DNA of 64,000 bases, taken from assembly GCF_004349135.1 (NCBI RefSeq), contig NZ_SMFN01000002.1, forward strand, positions 124,001 through 188,000, in the 5' to 3' direction. The stretch's first letter is position 1; every line of letters starts with the position of its first letter. The notes beneath the pieces are model-generated. The model was not told where the DNA came from. It searched no databases and worked only from the letters and a program-made list of their open reading frames with translations. Positions 26,346 to 35,900 of the stretch are shown piece by piece. This stretch comes from Flavobacterium sandaracinum. GTDB taxonomy: Bacteria > Bacteroidota > Bacteroidia > Flavobacteriales > Flavobacteriaceae. The position numbers and the translations under genes were made by a program.

Positions 26346-26915
26346 TTATTTTACTATAATTTCATGTTTGTAGAGTAATCCTTTTAGTCCTTCCAAAGCA
26401 AAAATGGCTCTCTTCAATTTTGTTGTTTTAGGATCAATCGTATAATTATAGCTGGTTCTAAAATCAGCTTTGTTAGCAATTGCTTTCGCAAATTCAGAAC
26501 GGTATAAATCGCATTTTTCAAAAACGACTTCGGTCAAATCAGTACTCATAAAATCAACTGCAACGATACTACAATTCGTAAATGATGTTCCTTTTAGTTT
26601 TAAGGTGTAAAATTTGGAGAAATCCAAAACACAATCTTTAAAAGCAATTTCGAAAATTAACTTATCGCACATGGCAAAATTTACGTCTTTGATTTCACAC
26701 CGATTGAAAGCTACGGTTCTAAAGGCAACATAATTAATTTTGGCGTTACTAAAAGTGCAATCATTGAAGTTGCAATCAATGAAGGTAACCGCTACAAAAG
26801 TACATGGAGAGAAATTACAATTGGTAAACGTACAGCATTCAAATTCCTTGAAATTGACTTCTTCCTCCTGGTACGTTATGTCTTTGTATTCAATATCTAG
26901 AAAATATTCTGCCAT
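26346..26915 (-). CDS. Pentapeptide-repeat protein
   Basis: A 189-residue protein made of about 24 tandem five-residue units of A(D/N)LXX type, here written C-T-F-x-x/C-N-F-x-x (CTFTNCNFSPCTFVAVTFIDCNFNDCTF...). They should form a right-handed quadrilateral beta helix. The cysteine-rich variant with F at the central position resembles the Qnr/McbG group, which mimic DNA and protect gyrase from inhibitors, but the resemblance is of repeat type only and resistance is not claimed. The C-terminal 25 residues form the usual dimerisation helix (LKRAIFALEGLKGLLYKH). Its stop codon is supplied by the adjacent MITE-like element. Confidence 0.9.
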   Translation of the reverse strand: MAEYFLDIEYKDITYQEEEVNFKEFECCTFTNCNFSPCTFVAVTFIDCNFNDCTFSNAKINYVAFRTVAFNRCEIKDVNFAMCDKLIFEIAFKDCVLDFSKFYTLKLKGTSFTNCSIVAVDFMSTDLTEVVFEKCDLYRSEFAKAIANKADFRTSYNYTIDPKTTKLKRAIFALEGLKGLLYKHEIIVK

Positions 26916-27011
26916 TTATGGGTTTTAAATTCAGTTTGTAGTGCTGTTATAGGAACAAAGAAACAAAAATCTGAATTGTTATATTGGAATAATCAGCGTA
27001 TTATTTGAGAT

Positions 27012-27446
27012 TTAAACTCTTTCGTAGTCGCCTTTCCAGTGTTGAATCGCTTTTTTAATTTCCTTTCCTGAAAGAGATTCACTTAGTGCTCTTTGGGTAA
27101 GTGCTTGCAATTCCTCATCTGGGGCAAACCGCAAGGCAAATAGTTGGTCATCATTTAATTGATGTTCCAATTCCTCCAATCGTTTTCCTGTGATAGAAAA
27201 ATAACGATATCGAAGTTCTAATCGCACGATTCGGTTTTGTAAAGTCAACGCATAATGCTGTCGCAACATGAATGCCAGACAAAAAAGCACTACAAAAACA
27301 GCGCTGATGAATGCCCAAATTAATGGATCTTCAGTGGTGAAACTAAAATAAATACTGAAGGCCAGCAATGTCATGATTATTGGATAATACACAAAATGAT
27401 GCGGCGGATAGTACCGAACGTGATTTTTATAGGATTGAGTTTCCAT
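27012..27446 (-). CDS. DUF6526-type two-helix membrane protein
   Basis: A 144-residue protein. The start is placed at METQSYKNHVRYYPPHHFVY because this 'xxQ.yKNH.ryyppHHF' opening is conserved in the family. The alternative upstream ATG at 27470 would add eight residues. Two membrane segments at about 19-39 and 43-64 are followed by a cytoplasmic helical domain (NRIVRLELRYRYFSITGKR, then LALRFAPDEEL-like FALRFAPDEELQALTQRAL). Function is unknown. It is encoded 60 bp upstream of, and in the same direction as, nothing obvious; the next gene downstream is the pentapeptide gene. Confidence 0.85.
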   Translation of the reverse strand: METQSYKNHVRYYPPHHFVYYPIIMTLLAFSIYFSFTTEDPLIWAFISAVFVVLFCLAFMLRQHYALTLQNRIVRLELRYRYFSITGKRLEELEHQLNDDQLFALRFAPDEELQALTQRALSESLSGKEIKKAIQHWKGDYERV

Positions 27447-27506
27447 TTTATTTTTTTTAAAGATACTCAAAACGACTTGCTTTTTGAAACATTTAATATG
27501 TAGAAA

Positions 27507-29417
27507 CTAAAATTTTTCAGTTTCATTGAGAACTAGTTCATTTGTGGAGGAGTACTTTTTGATAGGAATCAAAAGAGCTGTAACGAAGTACATTTTCATC
27601 ATTCCTTTATTTTTTACTTCAAATTCGCCTCTGTATTGGCAATCGAAATCATTTTTAATAATATTATATGTAAATTCTGATATATTTATTTTTCCTGCTT
27701 CTGAATTAGATTCCATTCGGGAGGCGATGTTTACCGTGTCACCCCAAATGTCATAGGAGAATTTCTTAATTCCAACTACTCCAGCTACCAGCGGCCCGGT
27801 ATTGATTCCGATTCGGATTTCAAAGCGAGTTTGATTTTCTGTTGTTACATTTTTAGAAGCTTCTACAAATTCAGCAATTTCTAACGCTGCAAGTACTATT
27901 TTGTGCGCATGATCTTGTGTAGGGAATGGCAAACCTCCCGCGCACATGTAACAATCACCAACGGTTTTAATCTTTTCAAGATTGTATTTTTCCATGATTG
28001 TATCAAACTTAGAAAAATAAAAATCGATGCTTTCTACTAATTTTTCTGGAGATAATTTCTCTGAATATTTTGTAAATCCTTCAAAATCAGCAAATAAAAC
28101 CGTAACAGAATCAAATTTTTTAGCTTCCACTTTTCCATTTTTCTTTAATTCAACAGCCGTTTCTTCCGGCAAAATGTTCAGTAATAAATTATTAGAACGA
28201 TTTTTTTCTTCTTCGATAATGCTGTTTGTTTTTTTTACAAATTTATAGCGGCGGTAAAACCCGATTGTGATTACTAAAACTAGCAATAGAGATATTCCTG
28301 ATGCATAGATGATGTTTTGTTGTTTTTTGTCTTTTAATTTCTGGATTTCAGCATCCTTTTCCAGTAGATCTACTTCAATTTGTTTCTGGGACACTTCATA
28401 ATTTGTCCTGATGTCAGCCATTTGCTGAACCGCTTTGAGATTAGTGATGCTATCCCGATATGCAATGTGATTTTTATAATATTTAAAAGATTCTTCTGGG
28501 TTATTAGCTTTTTTATAAAGTTCAGAAATTTTCAGATTAGAATTGCTAATTTGTTCTTTTAGTCCATAATCTTGCGCCAGTTTCAGACTGCGTTTGGCAT
28601 AGCGAAGTGCTGCAGGCCAATTATTCTGCGTTAGGTAGATATCGGACATGTATACTAAATAGTCTGAAATGGCATAATAATCTTCCACATCTTCTAAAAT
28701 CTTTATTGCTTTTGTGATATAGGGCTTTGCAAGATCACTTTTACCTGTTTTGGCATAAACCATTCCGATATTTCCGAGAGTGTAAGCTGTGCCGCTCGAG
28801 TAATTGATTTTCTCAAAAATGACACCTGCCTCTTTAAAATAGGATAATGCTAACGCAAATTTTTTGTTCTTGGAATATTCATCTCCCGCGTTCAATAGCG
28901 CACTGGCCAGCGATATAGGGTCATTGGCCTTTCGTAATAATTGTATTGATTTCTCGTAGTAAATTTCGGCATTCGTTGAGTTTCCCATAACCGAGTATAC
29001 ATCTGCAATTGCCATATATGAAGTTCCCTCTCCTTTTATCGACTTCGCTTTGATGGCTGCTTTTCCACCATTAAAAAAATCGTTTAAAGCTTTGTTTAAA
29101 TTTCCTGTTAGCCTATTTTTATTGCCTTTTTGATAATAACCTCGATAGAGATATAAGTTGTTTTTTTCTAATTTTGATAAAGCTATAAGTTCATCTGCAT
29201 ACTGCATTGATAATTGTAAATTAGTCACTTCATTGAACGATAAATTTCTCAGTAATTCTAATTTCTCTGAATTGGTAAGGTTGTTTTGCTGATAGATTTT
29301 AACAAGGCTATCAGCCACTTTTTGATTTTGTGCAAAAATACTTGGTATCTGAAAAAATATAAAAAACACAGTAAACAAGATTTTGACAAAATATTTAAAA
29401 TCTCTTAAAAGTATCAT
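27507..29417 (-). CDS. TPR-containing membrane adenylate cyclase (class III)
   Basis: A 636-residue sensor cyclase. After a signal peptide (residues 1-30) it has about six TPR repeats (about 40-340, e.g. ASALLNAGDEYSKNKKFALA, AYTLGNIGMVYAKTGKSDLA). A coiled segment and a single membrane helix follow at about 367-389, then a class III catalytic domain at about 430-615. Metal-binding Asps are in VLFADFEGFT and VGDCYM. The purine-selecting pair is Lys in KIKTVGD and Asp in YDIWGDTVN, the adenylate and not guanylate type. The ATG overlaps the stop of the small upstream gene by 4 bases (29414-29417). Confidence 0.94.
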   Translation of the reverse strand: MILLRDFKYFVKILFTVFFIFFQIPSIFAQNQKVADSLVKIYQQNNLTNSEKLELLRNLSFNEVTNLQLSMQYADELIALSKLEKNNLYLYRGYYQKGNKNRLTGNLNKALNDFFNGGKAAIKAKSIKGEGTSYMAIADVYSVMGNSTNAEIYYEKSIQLLRKANDPISLASALLNAGDEYSKNKKFALALSYFKEAGVIFEKINYSSGTAYTLGNIGMVYAKTGKSDLAKPYITKAIKILEDVEDYYAISDYLVYMSDIYLTQNNWPAALRYAKRSLKLAQDYGLKEQISNSNLKISELYKKANNPEESFKYYKNHIAYRDSITNLKAVQQMADIRTNYEVSQKQIEVDLLEKDAEIQKLKDKKQQNIIYASGISLLLVLVITIGFYRRYKFVKKTNSIIEEEKNRSNNLLLNILPEETAVELKKNGKVEAKKFDSVTVLFADFEGFTKYSEKLSPEKLVESIDFYFSKFDTIMEKYNLEKIKTVGDCYMCAGGLPFPTQDHAHKIVLAALEIAEFVEASKNVTTENQTRFEIRIGINTGPLVAGVVGIKKFSYDIWGDTVNIASRMESNSEAGKINISEFTYNIIKNDFDCQYRGEFEVKNKGMMKMYFVTALLIPIKKYSSTNELVLNETEKF

Positions 29418-29857
29418 GGGTTTGCGGCTAATTTTGGATCGATGTGAAATGATTTAGAAGAATTTCCATCGGCATAAACACTGAAAGTAATCGTGTATTT
29501 GTCGTGTTTATGGACCAAATTCGAATCATTTTTAACCTTAGCGGTAGCGTTTCCTGACCTTCCTCCAGTACCGTAAATAGTCTCAACGTCAAAGAAATTC
29601 ACATCTCGGGTTTCCGGTTCATTAAAAATACTATCAATAGCTACGGAAAAGCCTCTATCAGTTGATATACCAATCCATTTGACATCTTGGTTGAGGTATA
29701 CGTTAGATAAAAAGTCTTTCAAAGTTCCGTTAGAGGATCTACCTGAATTATCATCAGATAGGGAACAGGCAGTATCAATATCCTGTTGTGATGGATTGCT
29801 CATTGCGTAAAGACTGCTGGCTTGAACAGTCAATGCTATTTCTACTTTTTTGCCCAT
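29414..29857 (-). CDS. Unknown small beta-rich protein, translationally coupled to the cyclase
   Basis: A 147-residue protein without a signal peptide. Its segments are MGKKVEIALTVQASSLYAMS, a GRSSNGTLKDFLSNVYLNQD middle part, VKWIGIS and the terminal YTITFSVYADGNSSKSFHIDPKLAANP. The alternation of strands and the 'f.IDPKL..NP' ending recall AidA/PixA-like or DP-EP-family secreted beta-sandwich proteins, but that is an impression only. The stop codon lies inside the ATGA overlap with the cyclase gene, so both proteins are made from one mRNA. A role as cyclase input or partner is inferred from this coupling alone. Confidence 0.75.
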   Translation of the reverse strand: MGKKVEIALTVQASSLYAMSNPSQQDIDTACSLSDDNSGRSSNGTLKDFLSNVYLNQDVKWIGISTDRGFSVAIDSIFNEPETRDVNFFDVETIYGTGGRSGNATAKVKNDSNLVHKHDKYTITFSVYADGNSSKSFHIDPKLAANP

Positions 29858-30233
29858 GATTATTATATTTAAAAATTATTAAATAATAATGAATTGAGAC
29901 CGTGTTAGAATGAGGCAGTGATAATTAATATATTGATTTTTAGTAGGTATAGGTCTGATTTTAATATCAAATTTAATGATTTTTTCTAAATCAACATCAG
30001 TTTACTATGCACGCATTCCTGTTGTAATTCTCCTTTTTTATAAAATTATGAAATCGAAATCCGACAGGATTAGAATTGTTCCCGAGATTATTTTTGAATT
30101 AGTAAATTATAAAATTAGGAATGCAAGTACAAAAAAATAAATTAAATAAATATGTAAGGTGTTATCAGTCAGTAAATTGAAGTTTATTTATTAAATTAGT
30201 AGCACCAAAGAGTAGTAATTAAAATAGATCCTA
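29858..30233. other. Divergent intergenic region between the cyclase operon and yitT-like gene
   Basis: 376 bp, AT-rich, without a supportable gene. A 30-codon frame from about 30048 (MKSKSDRIRI onward) has no convincing ribosome-binding site or known relative. It should contain two divergent promoters, but no clear TAnnTTTG pair was placed. Confidence 0.45.
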
Positions 30234-31115
30234 ATGATTACTGATCAAAATTCATTTAACTGGAAAAAAATATTTTGTTTTAAAAACATTGTCTTAAATT
30301 TAGTAGGAGTAGCCTTGATAACCCTCGCCTTAAAAGGTTTTATGATACCTAATAAGTTTTTGGATGGTGGAATCATCGGGATCTCCATATTAGTTCATGA
30401 AATTACAAAATGGCCTTTTGGAGTCTTGGTATTAATGTTTAATATTCCATTTTTAGTCATTGGAAACCGAATGCTTGGAAAAACATTTGCGTTACAAAGT
30501 TTGTTGACTTTCTTGTTAATCGCCATCAGTATGACGTTTTTAGAAGTGGATCCCGTGACATCAGATCCGCTTTTGATTGCATTATTTGGAGGTTGCCTTA
30601 TTGGTGTAGGAATGGGCTTGTGCATTCGAAGCGGTTCAACAGCAGACGGAGTAGAGATCCTGGCATTATTGACTACCAAAAAAATTGGTCTTAATGTATC
30701 AGAAGTGATTTTTGCCTTGAATACATTATTGTTTCTTGCAGCTGCATGGTCTTTCGGAATTTCTACGGCTTTATATTCAATCGTTACTTATTTTTCAGCT
30801 GTAAAATCTTTGGATTATATTTCCCATGGATTAGAGCAATATACTTCGCTGCATATTATTTCTTCTAAAAGCGACTTGATTAAAGCATTGATTGTCCAAA
30901 AATTTGGAAAAGGAATCACCATTATTAAAGGAGAAAGAGGCTATTTACCGGATAAATTTGATGTAAAATTAGATTGTGATATTATTGTTACTGTAGTAAC
31001 CCGACTCGAATTACTTCGGATTAAAGAGGAAATCCATAAGCTAGATCCTAAAGCATTTATGTTCATTCAATATATCAAAGAGGCCAGTGGAGGTATCTTG
31101 CGAAGCATGAATTAG
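30234..31115 (+). CDS. YitT-family membrane protein (DUF161 + DUF2179)
   Basis: A 293-residue integral membrane protein with five membrane helices in residues 20-195. YitT hallmarks include FMIPNKFLDGGIIGISIL, LFGGCLIGVGMGLCIRSGSTADGVEIL and FSAVKSLDYISHGLEQY. The soluble C-terminal DUF2179 domain is at about 215-290 (ISSKSDLIKALIVQKFGKGITIIKGERGYL). Transport substrate and role are unsettled for the family. The protein's distinctive GSTADG loop is intact. It is monocistronic by spacing. Confidence 0.93.
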   Translation: MITDQNSFNWKKIFCFKNIVLNLVGVALITLALKGFMIPNKFLDGGIIGISILVHEITKWPFGVLVLMFNIPFLVIGNRMLGKTFALQSLLTFLLIAISMTFLEVDPVTSDPLLIALFGGCLIGVGMGLCIRSGSTADGVEILALLTTKKIGLNVSEVIFALNTLLFLAAAWSFGISTALYSIVTYFSAVKSLDYISHGLEQYTSLHIISSKSDLIKALIVQKFGKGITIIKGERGYLPDKFDVKLDCDIIVTVVTRLELLRIKEEIHKLDPKAFMFIQYIKEASGGILRSMN

Positions 31116-31259
31116 CATCATTAAACTGCTACTTAAAATTAAAAATACAAGCGTGCTCACTCTTTCAACGTAGATGAAAATAGTAACAAGTGGGAATTAT
31201 GCAACAAGTTTAAAGAGCGGACTAGAATAAATTTCATAATTTTATAAAAATTAGAAAAT

Positions 31260-32303
31260 ATGATACCAACGAAAGGATATGCAGTACAGGATGCTAAGAC
31301 GGATTTAGCGCCATGGAATTTTGAAAGAAGAGAATTAGGACCACATGATGTGCAATTTGATATTCAGTTTTGTGGTGTTTGCCATAGTGATCTTCACCAA
31401 ATAAAAGATGATTGGGGCGGAGCAATTTATCCTATGGTTCCTGGACATGAAATTGTAGGGAAGGTAGTCAAAATAGGAAGTCACGTAAAGAAATTTAAGG
31501 TAGGTGATTTAGCAGGAACAGGTTGTTTGGTCGATTCCTGCAGAACCTGTGAAAATTGTAAAGAAGGTTTAGAGCAATTTTGTTTAAAAGGAAGAACAGA
31601 TACGTATAATGCTTTGGGACAAGATGGAGTAACACCTACTTACGGCGGGTATTCCGATACGATTGTTGTTCACGAAGATTTTGTTTTACATATTTCGGAT
31701 AAATTGCCATTAGCTGCAGTAGCGCCTTTGTTGTGTGCTGGAATCACAACGTATTCTCCATTAAGACATTGGAAAGTAGGAAAAGGACACAAATTAGCGG
31801 TTTTAGGGCTTGGCGGTTTAGGTCACATGGCAGTAAAATTTGGAGTTGCTTTTGGTGCTGAAGTTACTGTTTTGAGTACATCGGCAAATAAAGAAGCAGA
31901 TGCCAGAAAATTAGGAGCTCATAATTTTATTGTTACCAAAGATGAAAAGCAACTGGCAAGTGTAGCGGGTTCGTTTGACTTTATTCTGGATACCGTTTCT
32001 GCGCCACATGATTTGAATTTGTATTTGTCTTTATTAAGAGTAAACGGAGTGCATATATGTGTGGGAGTACCTCCAACGCCTTATGAAATCCATGCTTTTA
32101 GTCTTATTGGAGGACGAAGAAGTCTTGCAGGTTCATTAATAGGCGGTTTGCCTGAAACGCAGGAAATGTTAGATTACTGTGCTGAACACGGAATTGTTTC
32201 TGAAATTGAAATGATTGATATCAAAAATGTGCATGAAGCCTATGACCGAATGACAAAAGGCGACGTCCGTTACCGTTTTGTTATCGATATGGCGACATTG
32301 TAA
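31260..32303 (+). CDS. Zinc-dependent NAD(P) alcohol dehydrogenase (CAD/YahK-like)
   Basis: A 347-residue medium-chain dehydrogenase. Catalytic zinc ligands are the Cys of CGVCHSDLHQ and the His of VPGHEIVG. The structural zinc loop has four Cys in LVDSCRTCENCKEGLEQFC. The Rossmann motif is GLGGLGHMAVKFG (about 178-190), with 'STSANKEADARKLGAHNFI' behind it, typical of the NADPH-preferring cinnamyl-alcohol/YahK group that reduces aldehydes. Full length. It starts 144 bp after the YitT gene and is followed by a repeat cluster. Confidence 0.95.
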   Translation: MIPTKGYAVQDAKTDLAPWNFERRELGPHDVQFDIQFCGVCHSDLHQIKDDWGGAIYPMVPGHEIVGKVVKIGSHVKKFKVGDLAGTGCLVDSCRTCENCKEGLEQFCLKGRTDTYNALGQDGVTPTYGGYSDTIVVHEDFVLHISDKLPLAAVAPLLCAGITTYSPLRHWKVGKGHKLAVLGLGGLGHMAVKFGVAFGAEVTVLSTSANKEADARKLGAHNFIVTKDEKQLASVAGSFDFILDTVSAPHDLNLYLSLLRVNGVHICVGVPPTPYEIHAFSLIGGRRSLAGSLIGGLPETQEMLDYCAEHGIVSEIEMIDIKNVHEAYDRMTKGDVRYRFVIDMATL

Positions 32304-32410
32304 CAAACAGCAGTAGTTTATGGTTTACTATTCAAACACTCTAAGACGAGTTATCACGATGATTTTGAATATAAAGCATAAAAAAGACTACAGGAATAAA
32401 GTGTACTTGG

Positions 32411-32441
32411 TTTGTCATTTCGTCATTGGCGGAATGACAAA
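32411..32441. repeat. REP-like palindrome (TTTGTCATT type)
   Basis: TTTGTCATT and AATGACAAA form the outer stem, extended by TCG/CGG (one T-G pair), around the 7-base loop TCATTGG. The TGTCATTTCG edge is the same as that of the longer palindrome at 32803 and 37223, which suggests a related family. Confidence 0.6.
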
Positions 32442-32462
32442 ATAAGTACAAATAATAGTCAA

Positions 32463-32575
32463 GTAGTTGGACTTATTTATTGCCGTACTATAAAAGGAGT
32501 GAAATACTATTTAACATAAAAAATCATATAAGCATTAAACCTTAAATGACCTTATTATTGCTTAATTTATACAGG
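32463..32575 (+). repeat. Family-A dispersed element, copy 3, 5' part
   Basis: It matches copy 1 from AAGTAGTTGGACTTATTTA to TTATTATTGCTTA with very few changes. The homology resumes at 32886-32930 (AAAAAATACGCCATTGTTTT, then ATTCTTATTGCTTA), so about 310 bp of unrelated sequence, including a REP-like palindrome, lies inside this copy. Confidence 0.78.
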
Positions 32576-32802
32576 GCAAACGCATTATATTTTTTACCAC
32601 ATAGCGTCATAGAAAAATGCCAAAATACAGCATTAAATAGGAGTAATTCTTTCATCCCGAAGCTTCGGGACTATGTTTTCTATATGTAATGAAATGTTTT
32701 TTTCTCCAAACAAGCGAAATCTAAGTAATGAGAATTATTTATTGTCCTATTTTGCTTTTAAATCTTATCGGTTTTAAACTTGAAAAATTTATTCCGTTAT
32801 TG

Positions 32803-32872
32803 TGTCATTTCGACGAAGGAGAAATCGCATTAGTTGCTCTCGTTATGTGATTTCTCCTTCGTCGAAATGACA
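32803..32872. repeat. REP-like palindrome, copy 1 (24-bp arms), hsdR side
   Basis: Perfect 24-bp arms, 32803-32826 and 32849-32872 (TGTCATTTCGACGAAGGAG at the start and its complement at the end), around a 22-base loop. The second copy lies at 37223-37293. The loops are recognisable reverse complements of each other (GCATTAGTTGCTCTCGTTATGT against GCAGCCAGTTGCTCACGTTATG), so the copies are inverted. Confidence 0.85.
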
Positions 32873-32951
32873 AAAAAATTAAGTTTAAAAAATACGCCAT
32901 TGTTTTATTCTTATTGCTTATTATCAGACAGTTGTAATGTCTTTTTGCAAA

Positions 32952-35900
32952 TTACCCCATCAATGGCCAGTCCTTATACTGTCCTTCGGCTTGTTCCAAA
33001 ACTTCTTTCAATAAATTATCCAGTTCTGAAAATGGGACTTTGCCTTTTAATTCTTTTTTAACGGCCAATCGTATTGCGGAGCGAGCATCTTCTTTTTTAG
33101 TCCAATCGAGTTGCAAGTTTTTCTTAACCAAGGCTACTACGCGATGCACTAAATCCTGAATGGGTCCTGATTGATTTATGATTTTTTCATTGGCAGATAG
33201 CAAATCATAAAAAGCCAATTCATCTTCGGTTAAACCTAATTCTTTGGTTCGTATGTCGTCATTTTTGAATTCGGTGGCGATGTCCAGCAAGTGTTTGATT
33301 GCCGCTATAGAATCGAGACTGTTCTTGTGGTATTTACTCAATACTTTCTCGAGTTCTTCTTTTAGGCTGGTCATTTTACGAATGTTCTTTACCATCCGCA
33401 CTTTTAATTCATCATTGATGATGCGTCGTAATAATTCGACTTTGATATTCTCGCCGCCTTTTTCTTTAACCATGGCTTGAAAACGATCATCGATAATAGA
33501 AATGTCTATTTTGTCTAAATCGTACATAGCAGCCAGATCCACAATTTTTTGCGATTCGATAGATTTGCTGATTAAATCTTTGATGCGGTCGTTCTTCTTA
33601 CGTTGTGGCCCGGGTGGTGATTTTATCTTTCGAATAACTTCCCGCATTTTCTGAATAATGGCTATTTCTTCCTGAATTTCCCAAATGCGTGGGTCAGAAT
33701 TGGTCATGGCTACCAGCTCAGTCAATTTTCTTTCTTCTAACAAAAAAGCATCTGTAACTGCATCCGATTGTAATAAATCATTGACTGCATTATTCGACCA
33801 TTTCATCTTTTCGCTTTCCTTCATGGTATTGAAAACTGCAATATCAAAATCAGGCATCAGCTCTTTTACCGCCACAAATTGCTCCAAACACAAGTTCACC
33901 GCCACATCCATATCGATGGTTGGTTTTCCTTCGCCACCGCTGCCGGTATATTTTTTGGTCGCTTCTGCTAAAAAGCCTGAGATTCCTATAAAATCCACTA
34001 CTAATCCGTTTGGTTTATCCTCAAAAACTCTGTTTACACGAGCAATAGCTTGCATTAAGTTATGCCCTTTCATGATCTTGTCTACATACATCGTATGCGC
34101 ACAAGGAGCATCAAAACCAGTTAACCACATATCACGAACAATCACCATTTTCAAAGGATCTTCGGGCGTGCGGAAACGCTTTTTGATGGCTTCCATATTG
34201 TCCTTCGTGCGTACGTGTTCATTCCAAGCCACTGGGTCTTTGCCAATATTGCTGGTCATAATCACAGCGATTTCCGGACAACCTTCAAGCGCTGTAATGG
34301 CATCGTACATTTTTACGCAGTTTCTTCGGCTCATGCACACAATCATAGCTTTTCCGTCGAGTGTTTGTATGCGGGCATTATAATGTTCTAGTATATCAGC
34401 CGCTACTGTCTTGACACGGTCTTCTGAACCTGCTGCATCTTCTATCGCTGCCCAAACGGTATGGGTGCTTTCTTCTTCGTCTTCATCTACCTGATCTAAT
34501 TCGGCTGCATATTTAGCATTGATGTTCAGTGGAACCATTTTGGGCTCGTAGTAAATAGGCACCGTGGCGCCATCTTCTACCGCTTGTTTGATGTCGTAAG
34601 TATGTATCGTTTTTCCAAAAACTAATTCCGTATCGGCTCCTTTGCCATCAACGGGTGTTCCTGTAAAACCAATAAACGATGCATTAGGCAAGGCTCTACG
34701 GATGTTTTGCGCAAAACCACCATCATTAAAACCGTATTGCGTGCGGTGTGCCTCATCGGCCATGATGATTAAATTATAGCGTTCTGAAAGTACAGGGTGT
34801 TCTCGTTCTTTTCCGTTTTCTAAATCTTTTAACCTGAATTTCTCTATTGTGGTAAAAATTACGCCGCCGCCATCATTGCTGAGTAATGTTCTTAATTCAT
34901 CGGTAGTGTCAGCGTGTTGTACATCGCCGACCAAGTCTTTACACAATACAAAACTCTCATACAGTTGCTGGTCTAAATCCGAGCGATCGACTTGTATGAC
35001 GATGGTTGGGTTTTTCATTTCGGGCAATTGGCGCAAAATACCCGTTAGTATTGCCATCGAAATGCTTTTTCCTGATCCTTGGGTATGCCAAATTACGCCC
35101 AATCGTCCGTCACCGTTGGGTTTTATATTGGCTACTGCTGAGGTTACCGCTTTATTAATTCCCCAAAACTGGTGGTATTTAGCACCTTTCTTGATGATTT
35201 TGCCGTTGTGGTCTTCGTGAAAGATAAAATTTTGCAGGTAATTGAGTAAAATATCCTTTGGAAACAAGCCATTAATTAGGGTTTCCAGTTGCAGATCGGT
35301 GTTTCGTTCTATGGTGTCGCCGGTTACACTTTTCCATGGAGCAAACCATTTAAGGGACGAATTGTACATGCCGTGCAAGGCTTCGCGACCGTCTGAAATG
35401 ATGGTCAACGCGTTGTAATCGAACAATTGCGGAATGTCTAGCAAACAATGGCCTATTTGGCCGTGGGCATTATCGACACCAACGTCATGGGCAAACATAT
35501 TTTTGAATTCGAAAACAATCACTGGCAATCCATTGATGAAAATCAGTAGATCCATACGGCGGTTGTTTTTGCCTACTATAGAGACTTCATCAGCGCAAAT
35601 AAAACTGTTTTGCTCTGGTACGGCGTAGTTGATGGGATAAATATGCTTGGCGTTTTCTTTGCCTTGCGCATCTTTCCAAGAAACGGAAATTCCTTGTGTC
35701 ATTTTGCGATGAAAGTCGCGGTTGCGGTGATCCGTGTCCATCCCTAAATGCTGGGTAAAAGCGGCCATAGCTTCATTGATGGCGGTTGCAGGAACATCAG
35801 CGTAAGTTTTTTGCAAGAAGGAACGCAACTCTATCTCGAGCACTACTTTTTTGAGGTCACGGTTTAAGGAATTGCCTTCCTTGCGTGTATAACCCAAATC

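Larger units (their letters stand above)
32304..32951. other. Repeat-rich junction between alcohol dehydrogenase and hsdR
   Basis: 648 bp of non-coding DNA that includes, in order, a small palindrome (32411-32441), the 5' part of family-A copy 3 (32463-32575), a TCCCGAAGCTTCGGGA palindrome near 32655, a 24-bp-arm palindrome (32803-32872) and the last block of family-A copy 3 (32886-32930). This is a junction built from several repeat insertions at the edge of the restriction locus. Confidence 0.7.

Noticed and set aside
26346-26915. Quinolone-resistance (Qnr) gene
   Set aside because: Only the generic pentapeptide beta-helix is shared; the loops that define Qnr function could not be identified.
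33685-34383. 232-codon open frame on the plus strand
   Set aside because: It lies wholly antisense to the conserved helicase region of hsdR, has no ribosome-binding site or known motifs, and follows the hsdR codon periodicity; a shadow frame.
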